In this document: positions 33,909-43,547 of the stretch, in pieces
How the letters are laid out: the number at the start of each line of letters is the position of its first letter
How positions within the stretch are numbered: position 1 is the first letter of the stretch
DNA from: JBHPGW01 sp042569785
GTDB lineage: Bacteria > Planctomycetota > Phycisphaerae > Sedimentisphaerales > Anaerobacaceae
Assembly: GCA_042569785.1 (NCBI GenBank)
Contig: JBHPGW010000010.1
Span: forward strand, 1 to 53,484
Length of the DNA stretch: 53,484 bases
Direction of reading: 5' to 3'
Notes under the pieces: generated by a model
Database searches by the model: none
Seen by the model: only the letters and a program-made list of their open reading frames with translations
What the model was told of the DNA's origin: nothing
Made by a program: the position numbers and the translations under genes

Positions 33909-35697
33909 TTTCATTGTTATCGTTGACCCTGATATAGAGCGTCGCAACCAGTTCGTTGCTACGGTTATGCCGAAGTTGTCGCCTGTGGATGGATTGGTGA
34001 CGCAATCTCGTTCAGCGTGGGATTTTACCGCTGTCTGGTCGGCTCATAAATCCTCTCCAGTTAGTGTGGATGCAGACGAAAAAGGCGCCGCTATACTTTG
34101 GGGTCAGCCTATCGGTGAGAATGCCTCCGATAGAATAGACGCAAAGAAACTGCGAGCTTTGTGGAGTAAACCTGTCGATCGGCAAAATACTGTGTTAAAC
34201 GGTTTTCATGCCGGCGTTGTATACCGCCGTGACCGCGGACTGATCGTGGGTGCCGATATGCTCGGCATCTTTCCTGTTTACTATTGGAGCAGTGGAGATA
34301 TTTTGTTAGTAGGTTCGAGCCCTGAGTTGTTTCGATACTACCGCGACTTTCGGATCAAGATCGAGCCAGCCGGTGTTGTCGGTATCCTTCTTATGATGCA
34401 CATGTTCGGCGGGCGAACACTACTTAAAGGTGTCAGGCGATTGGACGCTGGGCATCAGCTTTTATGGCGGCTTGGTAAAGCTGCCAGAGAGGTTGCCCAG
34501 TATAAACTTGCCGGTTCGATGAAGTATTTCAGTCTTGGGTTTTCCGAGCATGTGGATATTCTCGATCACGCTGTCGAACAGACAATTGCTCGGCATGTGC
34601 CGGTTAACGGAGATTACAGTCTGATGCTTTCGGGAGGGCTTGATTCGCGTTTATTGGCGGGCTATATCAAAGAAGGAAACGTTAAACCGACAGCGTTGAC
34701 GATTGGCGTTCCCGGTGACATTGAAGCCAGATGCGCCAAGCCAGTTGCCCGCAAGCTCGGACTGGCCCATCAAAGGATCGATGTTAACTATGACAGCTAT
34801 GTCCGCTGTGGCGAGCTTGGATCGAATTGGGAGCACGTCTCAAACGGATTTAATTTTATTATGAATTGGGCATTGCCTGGTTACCTGAATAATTTTGGAT
34901 CCCATGTGTTGTTAGGTCACTGCTTTGACGCAGTTATTGGTTCGCGGTATATGACCTGGCCCTATGAGGACCGGACAGGGGATACGAATTTCGAATCGTT
35001 CTTCGGTAAGCTCAACAGTTGGGGGGTTCGCAGCAGTATTTTGAGAAAACTTCTTCGTCGCGATGTTTTTGGCGATCTTATCGATCAGACTATCGGGCGA
35101 ATGAGAAGTGTCTATGAAAGTTATTCCGATATGGAATCTCAGCGGGCGTGGTGTTTCAATCTTTATCATCGCCAGCGTTTTCATGTTGGCTCTGCCGCCT
35201 GGGCGTATTCTTTCGGCGCATGGCCGGTACTGCTTGTGCTTGAACGCAGGTTACTGGAAACTGCCGCCGCTATGCCCGCTGCGACAATAGCCCAGAGAAG
35301 AGCTGAGATAGAATTGATCTGCAGACGATTTCCTGGATTAGCGTCTTTGCCTCTTGACCGAAACTCCTGCAACAGCGAGCCTCTTAGGCCGAGACTTCGA
35401 TATCAGTTTAGCAGGTATATTTGTAATCATCTTAAAATTCCGGGCAGGGCGAAAACAGGGTCGGCAGAACACCGTTATTATTATCGAATTTATGATTTCA
35501 ATAATCCGGGCTGGCGGGCTGTGCGAAGTCAGGCAGAGCCTTACCGCGAGCGTTTGTATGACCTTTTTAATAAAAAGGTGCTTAACGACCTACTGCCAGG
35601 CCCGGATGAACAGGTGAACTTTCAGGATAGTATCGTAGACGCATCGGGGCTAAAGTCACTTCTTGGGCTTATGTTGTGGACCAGGGACCATTTGTAA
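33901..35697 (+). CDS. Asparagine-synthase-like protein without the glutaminase Cys
   Basis: The 598-residue protein resembles asparagine synthetase B in overall layout. The N-terminal half resembles the class II amidotransferase region (GLIVGADMLGIFPVYYW, LLVGSSPELF), and the C-terminal half is a PP-loop synthetase domain with S244-G-G-L-D-S249 in LMLSGGLDSRLL. The catalytic Cys2 needed for glutamine hydrolysis is absent, since the chain starts MANFIVIV. It may therefore use free ammonia or another amine, or perform a different adenylation and amide-forming step such as those in beta-lactam synthetase-like enzymes. Such genes occur in surface-glycan clusters and may amidate a uronic acid or attach an amino acid. 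That role is inference. It overlaps the ATPase gene by eight bases. Confidence 0.82.
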   Translation: MANFIVIVDPDIERRNQFVATVMPKLSPVDGLVTQSRSAWDFTAVWSAHKSSPVSVDADEKGAAILWGQPIGENASDRIDAKKLRALWSKPVDRQNTVLNGFHAGVVYRRDRGLIVGADMLGIFPVYYWSSGDILLVGSSPELFRYYRDFRIKIEPAGVVGILLMMHMFGGRTLLKGVRRLDAGHQLLWRLGKAAREVAQYKLAGSMKYFSLGFSEHVDILDHAVEQTIARHVPVNGDYSLMLSGGLDSRLLAGYIKEGNVKPTALTIGVPGDIEARCAKPVARKLGLAHQRIDVNYDSYVRCGELGSNWEHVSNGFNFIMNWALPGYLNNFGSHVLLGHCFDAVIGSRYMTWPYEDRTGDTNFESFFGKLNSWGVRSSILRKLLRRDVFGDLIDQTIGRMRSVYESYSDMESQRAWCFNLYHRQRFHVGSAAWAYSFGAWPVLLVLERRLLETAAAMPAATIAQRRAEIELICRRFPGLASLPLDRNSCNSEPLRPRLRYQFSRYICNHLKIPGRAKTGSAEHRYYYRIYDFNNPGWRAVRSQAEPYRERLYDLFNKKVLNDLLPGPDEQVNFQDSIVDASGLKSLLGLMLWTRDHL

Positions 35698-35714
35698 AAT
35701 GATGGAGTAAAAAT

Positions 35715-36887
35715 ATGACGAAAAAAATCCATGTCTGGCCGAAAGAGCCTATCGAGGATGATGGCTATATAACTGTCAGCGCAATAATAGAAGGCCCCGA
35801 AAGCGATTGTGAACGGTTCTGGTATCGTTTGCCTGCTGAATTTAGTTGCTGCATGGCAAAGGATAGCGACGTCTTCTTGTTGGGAACCATATTCAAGGCG
35901 ATGCGCAATTCCGCTGACCTGGTCATTCACGGGCAAGTTTCAGCGACTCTTTTACGCAACCTTGTCGAGTTCCAGTCGGTGTGGAATTCGTGGCGATGTG
36001 ATAGATATACAGTTATTGATATAACAGTTGAGAGTGAACGCAAACAAACCCAGTACGGCAGGGGCGATACCGCGGTGTCCGCTTTTTCGGGCGGCGTGGA
36101 TTCGTGTTTTACGATTTTCCGTCACAGTAATGGAACGTGTGGACGGCTGAAAGAAAACATCGAGGCGGCGATGCTGGTTCATGGTTTTGATATTCCGATA
36201 GAAGAAAAAGACGCATTTGAACGCACCGCGGTGAATTCGAAAAGGATCGTTGAGAGTCTCGGCAAGAAGTTAATTACAATCTCGACGAATTTCAGGCAGC
36301 TGGGAGATGACTGGGAGGATGCTCATGGGGCGGCGATAGCGTCAGCCCTGACATTGCTTTCGGGTGGTTTCAGTAAAGGCCTTATCGCAAGCACTGAGCC
36401 TTACAACGATCTTGTACTGCCGTGGGGTTCGAATCCTGTTACCGATTTTCTGCTTTCAAGCGATGCGTTTTCGGTCATCCATGACGGTGCGTCCTTTAAT
36501 CGTAACGATAAGATCCATGCGATCCTGAGTTGGCCCGAGGCGATGCGTTATCTTCGGGTTTGCTGGCAGGGACACCAGAGAGATCGCAATTGCTGTCAGT
36601 GTGAAAAGTGTATTCGTACCATATTGAACTTTCGTAGTATCGGTGCTGGGCTTCCCGAATGTTTCCCTCGCGATGTTAGCGATCGGCAAATAACAGCTCT
36701 TAGAGGATTGAATTCGGTACAGGCAGCTTACCTAAAAGAGATACTCTCAAAAGCCAAAGCAGCCGGCATCGAAAAGTCATGGGTAAAAGCTCTGGAAAAG
36801 TGTCTCAAATTGAATCAAAGCAGAGGCTATAGTCAGCTGTTTTCGTTGAAATCAAAAATCATGACCAGGGCCGGAGTAGGCGTATGA
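35715..36887 (+). CDS. PP-loop ATP pyrophosphatase, QueC-like, with zinc-binding Cys cluster
   Basis: The 390-residue protein has a PP-loop S125-G-G-V-D-S130 (AFSGGVDSCFTI) and a Cys cluster C283, C293, C294, C296 and C299 (CCQCEKCIRT). The cluster fits the C-x2-C-x2-C zinc site of 7-cyano-7-deazaguanine synthase (QueC) and relatives. The N-terminal 110 residues are a separate domain I cannot name. QueC itself makes a nitrile from a carboxylate, and this longer protein probably activates a carboxyl group on a glycan precursor. It lies between the asparagine-synthase-like gene and a pyruvyltransferase, with an ATGA overlap to the latter. True queuosine function is unlikely in this context because no other queuosine gene is near. 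Confidence 0.75.
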   Translation: MTKKIHVWPKEPIEDDGYITVSAIIEGPESDCERFWYRLPAEFSCCMAKDSDVFLLGTIFKAMRNSADLVIHGQVSATLLRNLVEFQSVWNSWRCDRYTVIDITVESERKQTQYGRGDTAVSAFSGGVDSCFTIFRHSNGTCGRLKENIEAAMLVHGFDIPIEEKDAFERTAVNSKRIVESLGKKLITISTNFRQLGDDWEDAHGAAIASALTLLSGGFSKGLIASTEPYNDLVLPWGSNPVTDFLLSSDAFSVIHDGASFNRNDKIHAILSWPEAMRYLRVCWQGHQRDRNCCQCEKCIRTILNFRSIGAGLPECFPRDVSDRQITALRGLNSVQAAYLKEILSKAKAAGIEKSWVKALEKCLKLNQSRGYSQLFSLKSKIMTRAGVGV

Positions 36888-38230
36888 GAATTCTTGTAGA
36901 GAACGGTTGTTATGATCTGCGTAACATGGGCGATGTTGCGATGCTTCAGGTAGCGGTGTCGAGATTGATGCAGTTGTGGCCCGATGCGTTAATAGAAGTG
37001 ATTACCGATTCGCCTGCTCTTTTAGCGCGTTATTGTCCGGGATCCCATCCGGTACCGGCTGCCGGTCGTTATCTTTGGTGCAGGGATCGAAATTTGTTCA
37101 GAGTTGTTGGTCTCTCAGGCGCTGGCGGCGTTGGTAAACTTTCTCTCAAATTATGGAACCATATACGTCGCCGGCGACCTGAATTAGCAAAGGCCTTGAT
37201 AGGCATAAATGCCAGGTGTCGAAAGGTTGATGTTAGCCAGATGGATGTTTTTCTCAAGTCGCTTTGCGATTGCGATCTATTAGTTGTAAGTGGAGGCGGT
37301 AACATTACCGATACGTTTTTGAACTATGCGTTTACGCTTTTGGATGTGCTTGAGATGTCGATCCGGAGGGGCAAACCAACAGTTATGTTTAGTCATGGAA
37401 TAGGGCCTATTCGCAATGAAAAGCTCTATGCCAAAGCAAAGCTCGTTCTTGGGAAGCTGGATATCATAGCTGTTCGTGAGAAACGTGTTTCGCCGGCTAT
37501 TCTCGAATCTCTCGGTATTGATCGCGAGCGCATAGTAGTAACCGGTGATGATGCGATAGCATTAGCTTATCAGAAGCGAAAAGCTCAGTTTGGCGATCGC
37601 ATAGGCGTTAATCTTCGTGTTGCTGAATATTCTCAGATAAAAAAAGAAGATATTGAAATTCTCCGTCTGGTACTGCACAGATCGGCGAGGAAATACAATG
37701 CCGAGTTGACCGCTCTGCCGATCTGTTTCCAGAAAGAAAATTCAGATGTTAAGGTTATAGCAAAACTTTTGGCTGATTACGATAAAGGCTCTGTTGGGGG
37801 GCAGGGCCTTGATAGTCCGCAGGAGCTTATCGCTGGCGTCGGTAGTTGTCGGGTCGTAGTGACAGGCAGCTACCACCCGGCGGTTTTTGCTCTTGCCCAG
37901 GGGATACCGGTAGTTGCTCTGGTAAATTCTGACTACTATAAAGACAAGTTTCTTGGGCTGTCGAGTCAGTTTGGTTGCGGCTGTGATGTGGTTTTTTTAA
38001 GTGGGCCTGATGCGAGTGAAAAGCTCGCAGCTTCGATCGAAAGGGCGTGGGGTTTGGCAGAACAAATAAGGCCTGAATTACTTAAGTCCGCTCAACGGCA
38101 AATAGCCGCGAGCATTTCAGTATATCAACGGCTTTATGATATGGTTGAATCCGGAACGGTTACGACGAAGCCCGTGACAAAGGAAAGGTACAAAGTAGAT
38201 GTTTATGACTATAAGTATACAAACATATAA
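36884..38230 (+). CDS. Polysaccharide pyruvyltransferase family protein
   Basis: The 448-residue protein carries the family features: MRILVENGCYDLRNMGDVAML at the N-terminus, a glycine-rich LLVVSGGGNITDTF, FSHGIGPIRNEK, VTGDDAIAL and a late TGSYHPAVFALAQGIPVV. Family members (CsaB, WcaK, and relatives) transfer pyruvate from phosphoenolpyruvate to sugar hydroxyls to make ketal groups. Pyruvylated glycans can anchor S-layer proteins, and in this cluster the more direct role is decorating the exported polymer. The ATG overlaps the previous stop (ATGA). The fold is secure and the acceptor is unknown. Confidence 0.85.
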   Translation: MRILVENGCYDLRNMGDVAMLQVAVSRLMQLWPDALIEVITDSPALLARYCPGSHPVPAAGRYLWCRDRNLFRVVGLSGAGGVGKLSLKLWNHIRRRRPELAKALIGINARCRKVDVSQMDVFLKSLCDCDLLVVSGGGNITDTFLNYAFTLLDVLEMSIRRGKPTVMFSHGIGPIRNEKLYAKAKLVLGKLDIIAVREKRVSPAILESLGIDRERIVVTGDDAIALAYQKRKAQFGDRIGVNLRVAEYSQIKKEDIEILRLVLHRSARKYNAELTALPICFQKENSDVKVIAKLLADYDKGSVGGQGLDSPQELIAGVGSCRVVVTGSYHPAVFALAQGIPVVALVNSDYYKDKFLGLSSQFGCGCDVVFLSGPDASEKLAASIERAWGLAEQIRPELLKSAQRQIAASISVYQRLYDMVESGTVTTKPVTKERYKVDVYDYKYTNI

Positions 38231-39131
38231 CCGTGCAAAAATGCTGGCGGAGACGTTGGAAAGTCTGCGCGGACTTTATTGTCCCGATGAAATTGATTAC
38301 GAGATCCTGGTAGTGGACAATAACAGCAGTGATAATACCTCTGAGGTTATAGACCGCTATTTTAAATTGATGTCGAAACGATTGCGATCTGTGTGTGAGC
38401 ACAGACGCGGACTTAGTTACGCTCGTAATTGTGCTCTAAAACATGCTCGCAGCGAGATCGTGGGGTTCATCGACGACGATGTAAAAGTCGATAGCCACTG
38501 GCTCGAAGCGGTGTCGAACGCGTTTGTAGAAAATCATGCGTCGGCTGTTGGGGGGCGAAGTTATCTGGTTTATCCATCCGGTCGTCCGGTTTGGCTGCCG
38601 CGAGGAAGAGAATATCTGCTATCGGGACTGGATTATGGGGACCAGAGACTGGTGAATACCGATAAAGATCTGTTCGGTTTGAATCTTTCTATACGACGAG
38701 AAACGGCACTGAAGCTGGGGGGGTTTGATACAAATCTCGGAAGGACAGGCAGGTCTTTGATATGCGGCGAGGAAAAAGATTTACTTGATCGCCTGCGGGC
38801 AACAGGGGGGATAGTGGTTTATGAGCCAAAGGCGGTTGTGTGGCATATTATCCCGCCGGAAAGATTAAAAAAGAGATGGTTTTTTCGACGAATTTATGGC
38901 GGTGCGCTATCATCACAGCGTCGAATGATCATAAACGGAGAAAAGGGTAATTTAAAAAAACTTTTTATACGCAATATTCGTTGTTGGGGCAGCGTTTTCA
39001 AAAGTCTTCTGGGTAAACGAACTACGGCGCAGGAGTTTTTTGAAAAAGAGTACTTTGCTCTCGGCAACCTGGCAAAGCTGGTAGAAACCGTACGCTGCAG
39101 GCTTAAGAAAAAAACCGCTAATATGAGATAG
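38199..39131 (+). CDS. GT2 family glycosyltransferase
   Basis: The 310-residue enzyme has the GT-A fold. Its motifs are MTISIQTYNRAKMLAETLES at the N-terminus, LVVDNNSSDNT for nucleotide binding, a metal-binding DDD in VGFIDDDVKVD and a later GEEKDLLDRLR in the acceptor region. It adds one sugar to the growing repeat unit on the cytoplasmic face, and donor and linkage cannot be predicted. It starts within the last 32 bases of the pyruvyltransferase gene, with GGAAAGG upstream, so it is coupled to it. The basic C-terminus (RLKKRWFFRRIYGG) suits membrane association. Confidence 0.9.
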   Translation: MFMTISIQTYNRAKMLAETLESLRGLYCPDEIDYEILVVDNNSSDNTSEVIDRYFKLMSKRLRSVCEHRRGLSYARNCALKHARSEIVGFIDDDVKVDSHWLEAVSNAFVENHASAVGGRSYLVYPSGRPVWLPRGREYLLSGLDYGDQRLVNTDKDLFGLNLSIRRETALKLGGFDTNLGRTGRSLICGEEKDLLDRLRATGGIVVYEPKAVVWHIIPPERLKKRWFFRRIYGGALSSQRRMIINGEKGNLKKLFIRNIRCWGSVFKSLLGKRTTAQEFFEKEYFALGNLAKLVETVRCRLKKKTANMR

Positions 39132-39164
39132 TCAATCTTTTTGCGGGTATTACGGGGGTTGTTT

Positions 39165-40106
39165 ATGGTAAAAGTTGGTGTTATAATTCCACTTTATAAT
39201 AAGGCCCAGCATATTGCCAGGGCGCTGGATTCCGTTTTGTCTCAGACGTATAAGGACTATGAAGTTATCGTTGTAGACGATGGTTCGACAGATGACGGCC
39301 TTGAAATAGTCAAACGATACACCGATCCGCGACTAAGGGTTGTTAGTCAGGAAAACACCGGTCCAGGTGCCGCACGCAACAAAGGGGTTGCCGAAAGCAC
39401 ATCGCAGTTTTTGTCATTTTTAGATGCTGATGATGAATGGATGCCGATCTTTCTTGAAACCTGTGTCAAGGTATTGGAAGACAATCCCGATTGCGATGTA
39501 GCCGCCAGTGCTTATTTTCTTGGAGTGCAAGGAAAAGATGTCACGGACATATTCAGAGATTATGGCATGGCCGAAGGACCTTGGCGATTGAAGGCTGATA
39601 TTAGTGATTACCAATTGCAGCACGCGATTTACATCCTGCATTCGAGTTCAGCATTATTTAAACGCGGCGTGGTAGAAAAATATGGGGGCTTTTATACGAA
39701 GAACCATTGCCGAAACGGCGAAGACTTTTATCTCTGGATACAGGTGATGTTCAACCATAAAATTTATCGTATTTTAAAGCCTTTATACTGGTACCATCTG
39801 GAAGCATCAGAGCTCGGCTTGGAGAGTCCGGCAGAGCATCAGTTGCATCCTTTTTTGACAGATATCGAACCGATACGAGAAAATTGCCCAGATGATCTAA
39901 AAGAACTGCTGGAACGGTTTTTATCGCAATTCGCTTTGTCGATCTCGCATGAGTGTGTTGCCGGCGGCAGTTTTTATAAGGTTCGATACTTAATGAAGCA
40001 CTTTCCTTTGATGAAAGAATTTCGCTGGGAATATGCAAAGCTCAGGCTAAAGCTGGCTTGGCCTGGTTTGATACCTGTTGTCAGATATATGAAAAAAGTA
40101 GTTTAA
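39165..40106 (+). CDS. GT2 family glycosyltransferase
   Basis: This 313-residue protein is a typical GT-A family 2 enzyme with VGVIIPLYNKAQHIARALDS, IVVDDGSTDDG and the DxD motif FLDADDEW. The C-terminal third is helical and Lys/Arg-rich. The start is taken at 39165 because GGGGGT lies just upstream. A TTG at 39141 would extend it by eight residues without a ribosome site. It follows the previous glycosyltransferase by 33 bases and precedes a GT4 enzyme, consistent with stepwise assembly of one oligosaccharide. The sugar specificity is not visible. Confidence 0.9.
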   Translation: MVKVGVIIPLYNKAQHIARALDSVLSQTYKDYEVIVVDDGSTDDGLEIVKRYTDPRLRVVSQENTGPGAARNKGVAESTSQFLSFLDADDEWMPIFLETCVKVLEDNPDCDVAASAYFLGVQGKDVTDIFRDYGMAEGPWRLKADISDYQLQHAIYILHSSSALFKRGVVEKYGGFYTKNHCRNGEDFYLWIQVMFNHKIYRILKPLYWYHLEASELGLESPAEHQLHPFLTDIEPIRENCPDDLKELLERFLSQFALSISHECVAGGSFYKVRYLMKHFPLMKEFRWEYAKLRLKLAWPGLIPVVRYMKKVV

Positions 40107-40124
40107 CACCAAACGGAGTAGTAG

Positions 40125-41345
40125 ATGAATGTTTGCCTGGTAACTTTGGAATGGCCGCCTTGCGGCTGTGGTATCGGAACTTACATGTTCAACCTCTCAC
40201 GGGGTCTGATTGAGCTTGGACATAATGTAACTGTGCTCACCAACGATAAGCAGCCATTGAGTTGTTCGGGGGTTAAGATCGTGCAGGTTCCCGTTGCGGA
40301 ATCGAAAGGCCGATTTTTCGACAAGCTTCGGAAATGGCGAATGGAACCATACTATAGCTGGTCTGTGGCTGCGTATAAAAAGTTTCAGCAGCTTTGTGAA
40401 GGTCAGAGCTTTGATATTATTGAGGCAGCCGAATTTGGTGCCTGCGCGAGGCACTTTGTGGGCAATCACTATGCTCCGGTTGTTGTCCGCTGCCATAACC
40501 CAACGCATGTGGTCTGGTCGATAAATCAAAGATCACGTAAAAGTTACCGGATGCCGTTATGGCTGTATTTTCAGGATAGACAGGAGAGAAGGCAGACTTT
40601 TAACGCAGATGCTATTGTTTCGCCAAGTTATGCACTGGCCAATCATCTTAGCCTCAGTTGGGTAATTCCCAGGAGTCGTTTTACTGTGTTGCCTAATCCG
40701 ATAGATACCAAATTGTTCAATTCTAATGGTCAGGCAGATGAAGATAAGAATGAGATTTTATATGTTGGTCGGCTGCAGTTTAATAAGGGATGTTTTGATC
40801 TGGCGGAATCTGTGAAGCCTTTGCTGGAAAAATATCCTCGATTGCGTCTGCGGATGCTCGGCATAGATTCACCTGCGCCGCAACAATCGGGCGGTAAAGT
40901 AAATATGGCTTCGGAGGTGATACGTTCACTTATACCAAACCAATATCACGATAGAGTTATTTTTACAGATCATGTACCTGTCGTGGATGTGGTTTCGTAT
41001 CAGCAAAAGGCGTTGTGTACGGTTATGCCGACGCGGGGTTTTGAGAATTTTCCTTATACGACAATCGAGCCGATGTCCTGCGGTTCTCCTGTAATTGCCA
41101 CGCATTGCGGCGGGCCCTCGGAGATCATTACCGATTCAGTAGATGGCTTACTGGTTTCACCTGGTGACACGAAGGAATTGACTGTCGCTCTGGAACGATT
41201 GGTTGACAATGCCAAGCTGCGCAAAAGATTAGCGACTCAGGCAAGGCAGACAGTGCAGCAGAAGTTTGCTATCGGAGTTGTTGTGCCGGAAATCGTTCGG
41301 TTCTACGAAAAGGTTATTAAAAATTATAAAAATGAAAATTATTAA
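40125..41345 (+). CDS. GT4 family glycosyltransferase
   Basis: The 406-residue GT-B enzyme has a N-terminal acceptor domain (LEWPPCGCGIGTYMFNLSRGL) and a C-terminal donor domain with ILYVGRLQFNKGCFDL and the retaining E-x7-E motif in ENFPYTTIEPMSCGSP. Near-family members add mannose, glucose or related sugars with retention. The Cys-rich start (PPCGCG) replaces the more common GGG loop. The gene has a GGAG ribosome site and overlaps the next GT2 gene by 14 bases. It belongs to the same repeat-unit assembly line. Confidence 0.9.
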   Translation: MNVCLVTLEWPPCGCGIGTYMFNLSRGLIELGHNVTVLTNDKQPLSCSGVKIVQVPVAESKGRFFDKLRKWRMEPYYSWSVAAYKKFQQLCEGQSFDIIEAAEFGACARHFVGNHYAPVVVRCHNPTHVVWSINQRSRKSYRMPLWLYFQDRQERRQTFNADAIVSPSYALANHLSLSWVIPRSRFTVLPNPIDTKLFNSNGQADEDKNEILYVGRLQFNKGCFDLAESVKPLLEKYPRLRLRMLGIDSPAPQQSGGKVNMASEVIRSLIPNQYHDRVIFTDHVPVVDVVSYQQKALCTVMPTRGFENFPYTTIEPMSCGSPVIATHCGGPSEIITDSVDGLLVSPGDTKELTVALERLVDNAKLRKRLATQARQTVQQKFAIGVVVPEIVRFYEKVIKNYKNENY

Positions 41346-42198
41346 AAAAACTCTAAGCGTTATAATTCGCACATATAACGAGGATAAACATATCGGCCGA
41401 CTTATAGATTCGCTCCGCTGCCAATCGGGCAGCATCGCTAAGGATATGGAAATTATCGCAGTTGACAGCGGCTCAACCGATTCTACCGTGGATATTCTCA
41501 AAGCCAATCAGATCAAGACTATAACAATCGCGCAAGAGCAATTTAATTATTCCAAGGCTCTGAATCTCGGGATCGATCACAGTATTGGCGAGTTGCTAAT
41601 TATCTTATCTGCTCATTCAGTTCCCTGTGAAAGCGATTGGCTTGAGCGGGTGATCGGACATTTTGAAGATGAAAAAGTGGCAGGCGTTTATTGCAGGCAG
41701 GTTCCGTGGCCCGATGCCAGCCCGATCGAGGCATTAAGGGTCAACAGGACTTTCGGCAAAGAATCCATGACGTTTTGCGGCAGCGAGTCCGCTGATGTGA
41801 TGAAATTCAGCAATGCCGCTTCCTGCATAAGACGTAATCTCTGGAAGCGGCATCGGTTCGTTATATTGCCGGCTGCCGAAGACAGGGAATGGTCGAAATG
41901 GGCCTTAGATAGTGGATACAAGATAATTTATGACTCCCGGACCAAAGTGTATCACTCCCATAATGAATCACCCAGAAAAGAGGCTCAAAGAGTGATCGAG
42001 ATAGAGAGAGCCGTTGATATTAAAGATAGGCCGAGAAGAAATATATTGTTTACGATAAAGCAATCCGCAGGCTGGCTGGTAAGGGATATCGGTCAAATAT
42101 TTTCTTCAAATTACAGTTCCCGCAACAAGTTTCAGCATTCGCGCAAAAGTTTTGCCAAATCTTTCTGGTACATATTGGATTTTAATCGAAAAGTTTAG
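41332..42198 (+). CDS. GT2 family glycosyltransferase
   Basis: The 288-residue protein begins LSVIIRTYNEDKHIGRLIDS, has IAVDSGSTDST and an SAHSVPCESDWLE region in place of a simple DxD, with YDSRTKVYHSHNES near the end. This pattern is common in rhamnosyl- and related transferases of capsule clusters. The start at 41332 lies within the end of the GT4 gene. Upstream in-frame codons to 41266 would add residues with no family similarity. The C-terminus is basic (SSRNKFQHSRKSFAKSFW), which suggests contact with the membrane. Donor and acceptor are unknown. Confidence 0.88.
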   Translation: MKIIKKTLSVIIRTYNEDKHIGRLIDSLRCQSGSIAKDMEIIAVDSGSTDSTVDILKANQIKTITIAQEQFNYSKALNLGIDHSIGELLIILSAHSVPCESDWLERVIGHFEDEKVAGVYCRQVPWPDASPIEALRVNRTFGKESMTFCGSESADVMKFSNAASCIRRNLWKRHRFVILPAAEDREWSKWALDSGYKIIYDSRTKVYHSHNESPRKEAQRVIEIERAVDIKDRPRRNILFTIKQSAGWLVRDIGQIFSSNYSSRNKFQHSRKSFAKSFWYILDFNRKV

Positions 42199-42218
42199 TT
42201 TGGGGATATTTTATAAAA

Positions 42219-43526
42219 ATGATACTTGAGCCGACCATATTTGCAACCATATTTCTGGCGGTTTTAACACTGATTATTCCAGGCAGGTTTCTGCTTGTCC
42301 CTTATGTGATAGCTGCATGTTTTGTGCCGACAGATCAGCGGATCATCATCATGGGGCTGGATTTTACGGTGCTGCGAGTCCTTGTTTTGATAGGTGTGCT
42401 CAGGATATTTATTCGTGGCGAACATATCCAGATCAGTTGGCACAAATTCGATCAGATTATTTTTGCATGGCTGCTTTGCGGTGCTTTTGTTTATGTTATC
42501 CAGTGGATGACTCTAAAGGCGATGATCAACAGGGCAGGTTTTTTGTTCGACGCTCTGGGCTTGTACTGGCTGTTCAGGCAAAAGATACGTTCATGGGCCG
42601 ATATTAAATTTGCTTTTAGCGTTCTGGCATTTTGTATCGTGCTGATGGCGCCTTTGATAGCATTAGAATTCTCAACCGGGCGTAATCCGTTTGTTCTTAT
42701 GGGCAGGGTAATAACAAAGCAGCGAGAAGAACGCATGCGTTGCCAGGGGGCTTTTCCACATTCGATTATGCTGGGCTTGTTTTGCGCGACTTTAGTACCT
42801 GCGTTTTTGACACTTGCAATGTTGAATAAAAAAAAGATACTTTATTGGCTTGGTGCGATAGCAGCTGTTTTTATTGTAATTGCATCGGCTTCGAGTACGC
42901 CGATAATGGTGGTAGCGGTGGTTTTAGTGGGGATGGCTTTCTTTAAATGGCGAAGATATACTGCTAAGGCGGCTTGGTTTGTTCTGGTGGTGCTGATAGC
43001 TCTTCATATGCTAATGCAAGCTCCCATCTGGCATTTGCTCGCAAGGGTCAATATAGTAGAAGGTTCGACCGGCTATCACCGCTATAAGCTTATAGATCAG
43101 GCGATAGAACATTTCGACGAGTGGGCTCTTATCGGTTCCCGCAGTACCGAACATTGGGGCTGGGGGACAGGTGACATTACCAACCAGTATATTCTCGAAG
43201 GTGTACGTGGAGGTTTTATAGCATTGATGTTTTTCGTGAGCATGTTGTACATCGCTTTCAAAGTTTCCCTGGAAAGTTCGTTGAGGACTCTGACAATTCA
43301 GGAGCAGCGGATCAGTTGGTGTTTTTTTGTCATGATGCTCGGGCACAGTGTAGGTTTTTTGGGTGTTTCATATTTCGGACAGATGACAATGTTATGGTTT
43401 ATGATGCTGATCGGAATTGCTTTTATATTTGAAGCAAAGTTAAAAGCCCGGTATGTCAGACGTAAGATTTTTTCAATGAATAACTCTTTGGATTGCCTTG
43501 CTGTTTCAAAATCGCCGGGCTACTGA
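42219..43526 (+). CDS. O-antigen polymerase/ligase-like membrane protein (Wzy/WaaL type)
   Basis: The 435-residue protein is very hydrophobic, with about ten membrane segments and one larger outside loop (about residues 265-330, with Arg, His and Tyr in STGYHRYKLID and SRSTEHWGWGTGDITNQYI). That topology and the GxGTGxxxNxY-like loop are typical of the Wzy_C/O-antigen ligase superfamily. Members polymerise repeat units or transfer glycan to lipid A or protein in the periplasm. Sequence alone cannot separate polymerase from ligase. Its presence alongside an ABC exporter is unusual if it is a polymerase, but natural if it is a ligase. It sits between two GT2 genes. Confidence 0.85.
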   Translation: MILEPTIFATIFLAVLTLIIPGRFLLVPYVIAACFVPTDQRIIIMGLDFTVLRVLVLIGVLRIFIRGEHIQISWHKFDQIIFAWLLCGAFVYVIQWMTLKAMINRAGFLFDALGLYWLFRQKIRSWADIKFAFSVLAFCIVLMAPLIALEFSTGRNPFVLMGRVITKQREERMRCQGAFPHSIMLGLFCATLVPAFLTLAMLNKKKILYWLGAIAAVFIVIASASSTPIMVVAVVLVGMAFFKWRRYTAKAAWFVLVVLIALHMLMQAPIWHLLARVNIVEGSTGYHRYKLIDQAIEHFDEWALIGSRSTEHWGWGTGDITNQYILEGVRGGFIALMFFVSMLYIAFKVSLESSLRTLTIQEQRISWCFFVMMLGHSVGFLGVSYFGQMTMLWFMMLIGIAFIFEAKLKARYVRRKIFSMNNSLDCLAVSKSPGY

Positions 43527-43547
43527 TTTTAGTAAAGGATAATAATC

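Noticed and set aside
35715..36887. Annotation as queuosine enzyme QueC
   Set aside because: The protein is much longer than QueC, has an extra N-terminal domain, and is surrounded by glycan genes with no other queuosine gene.
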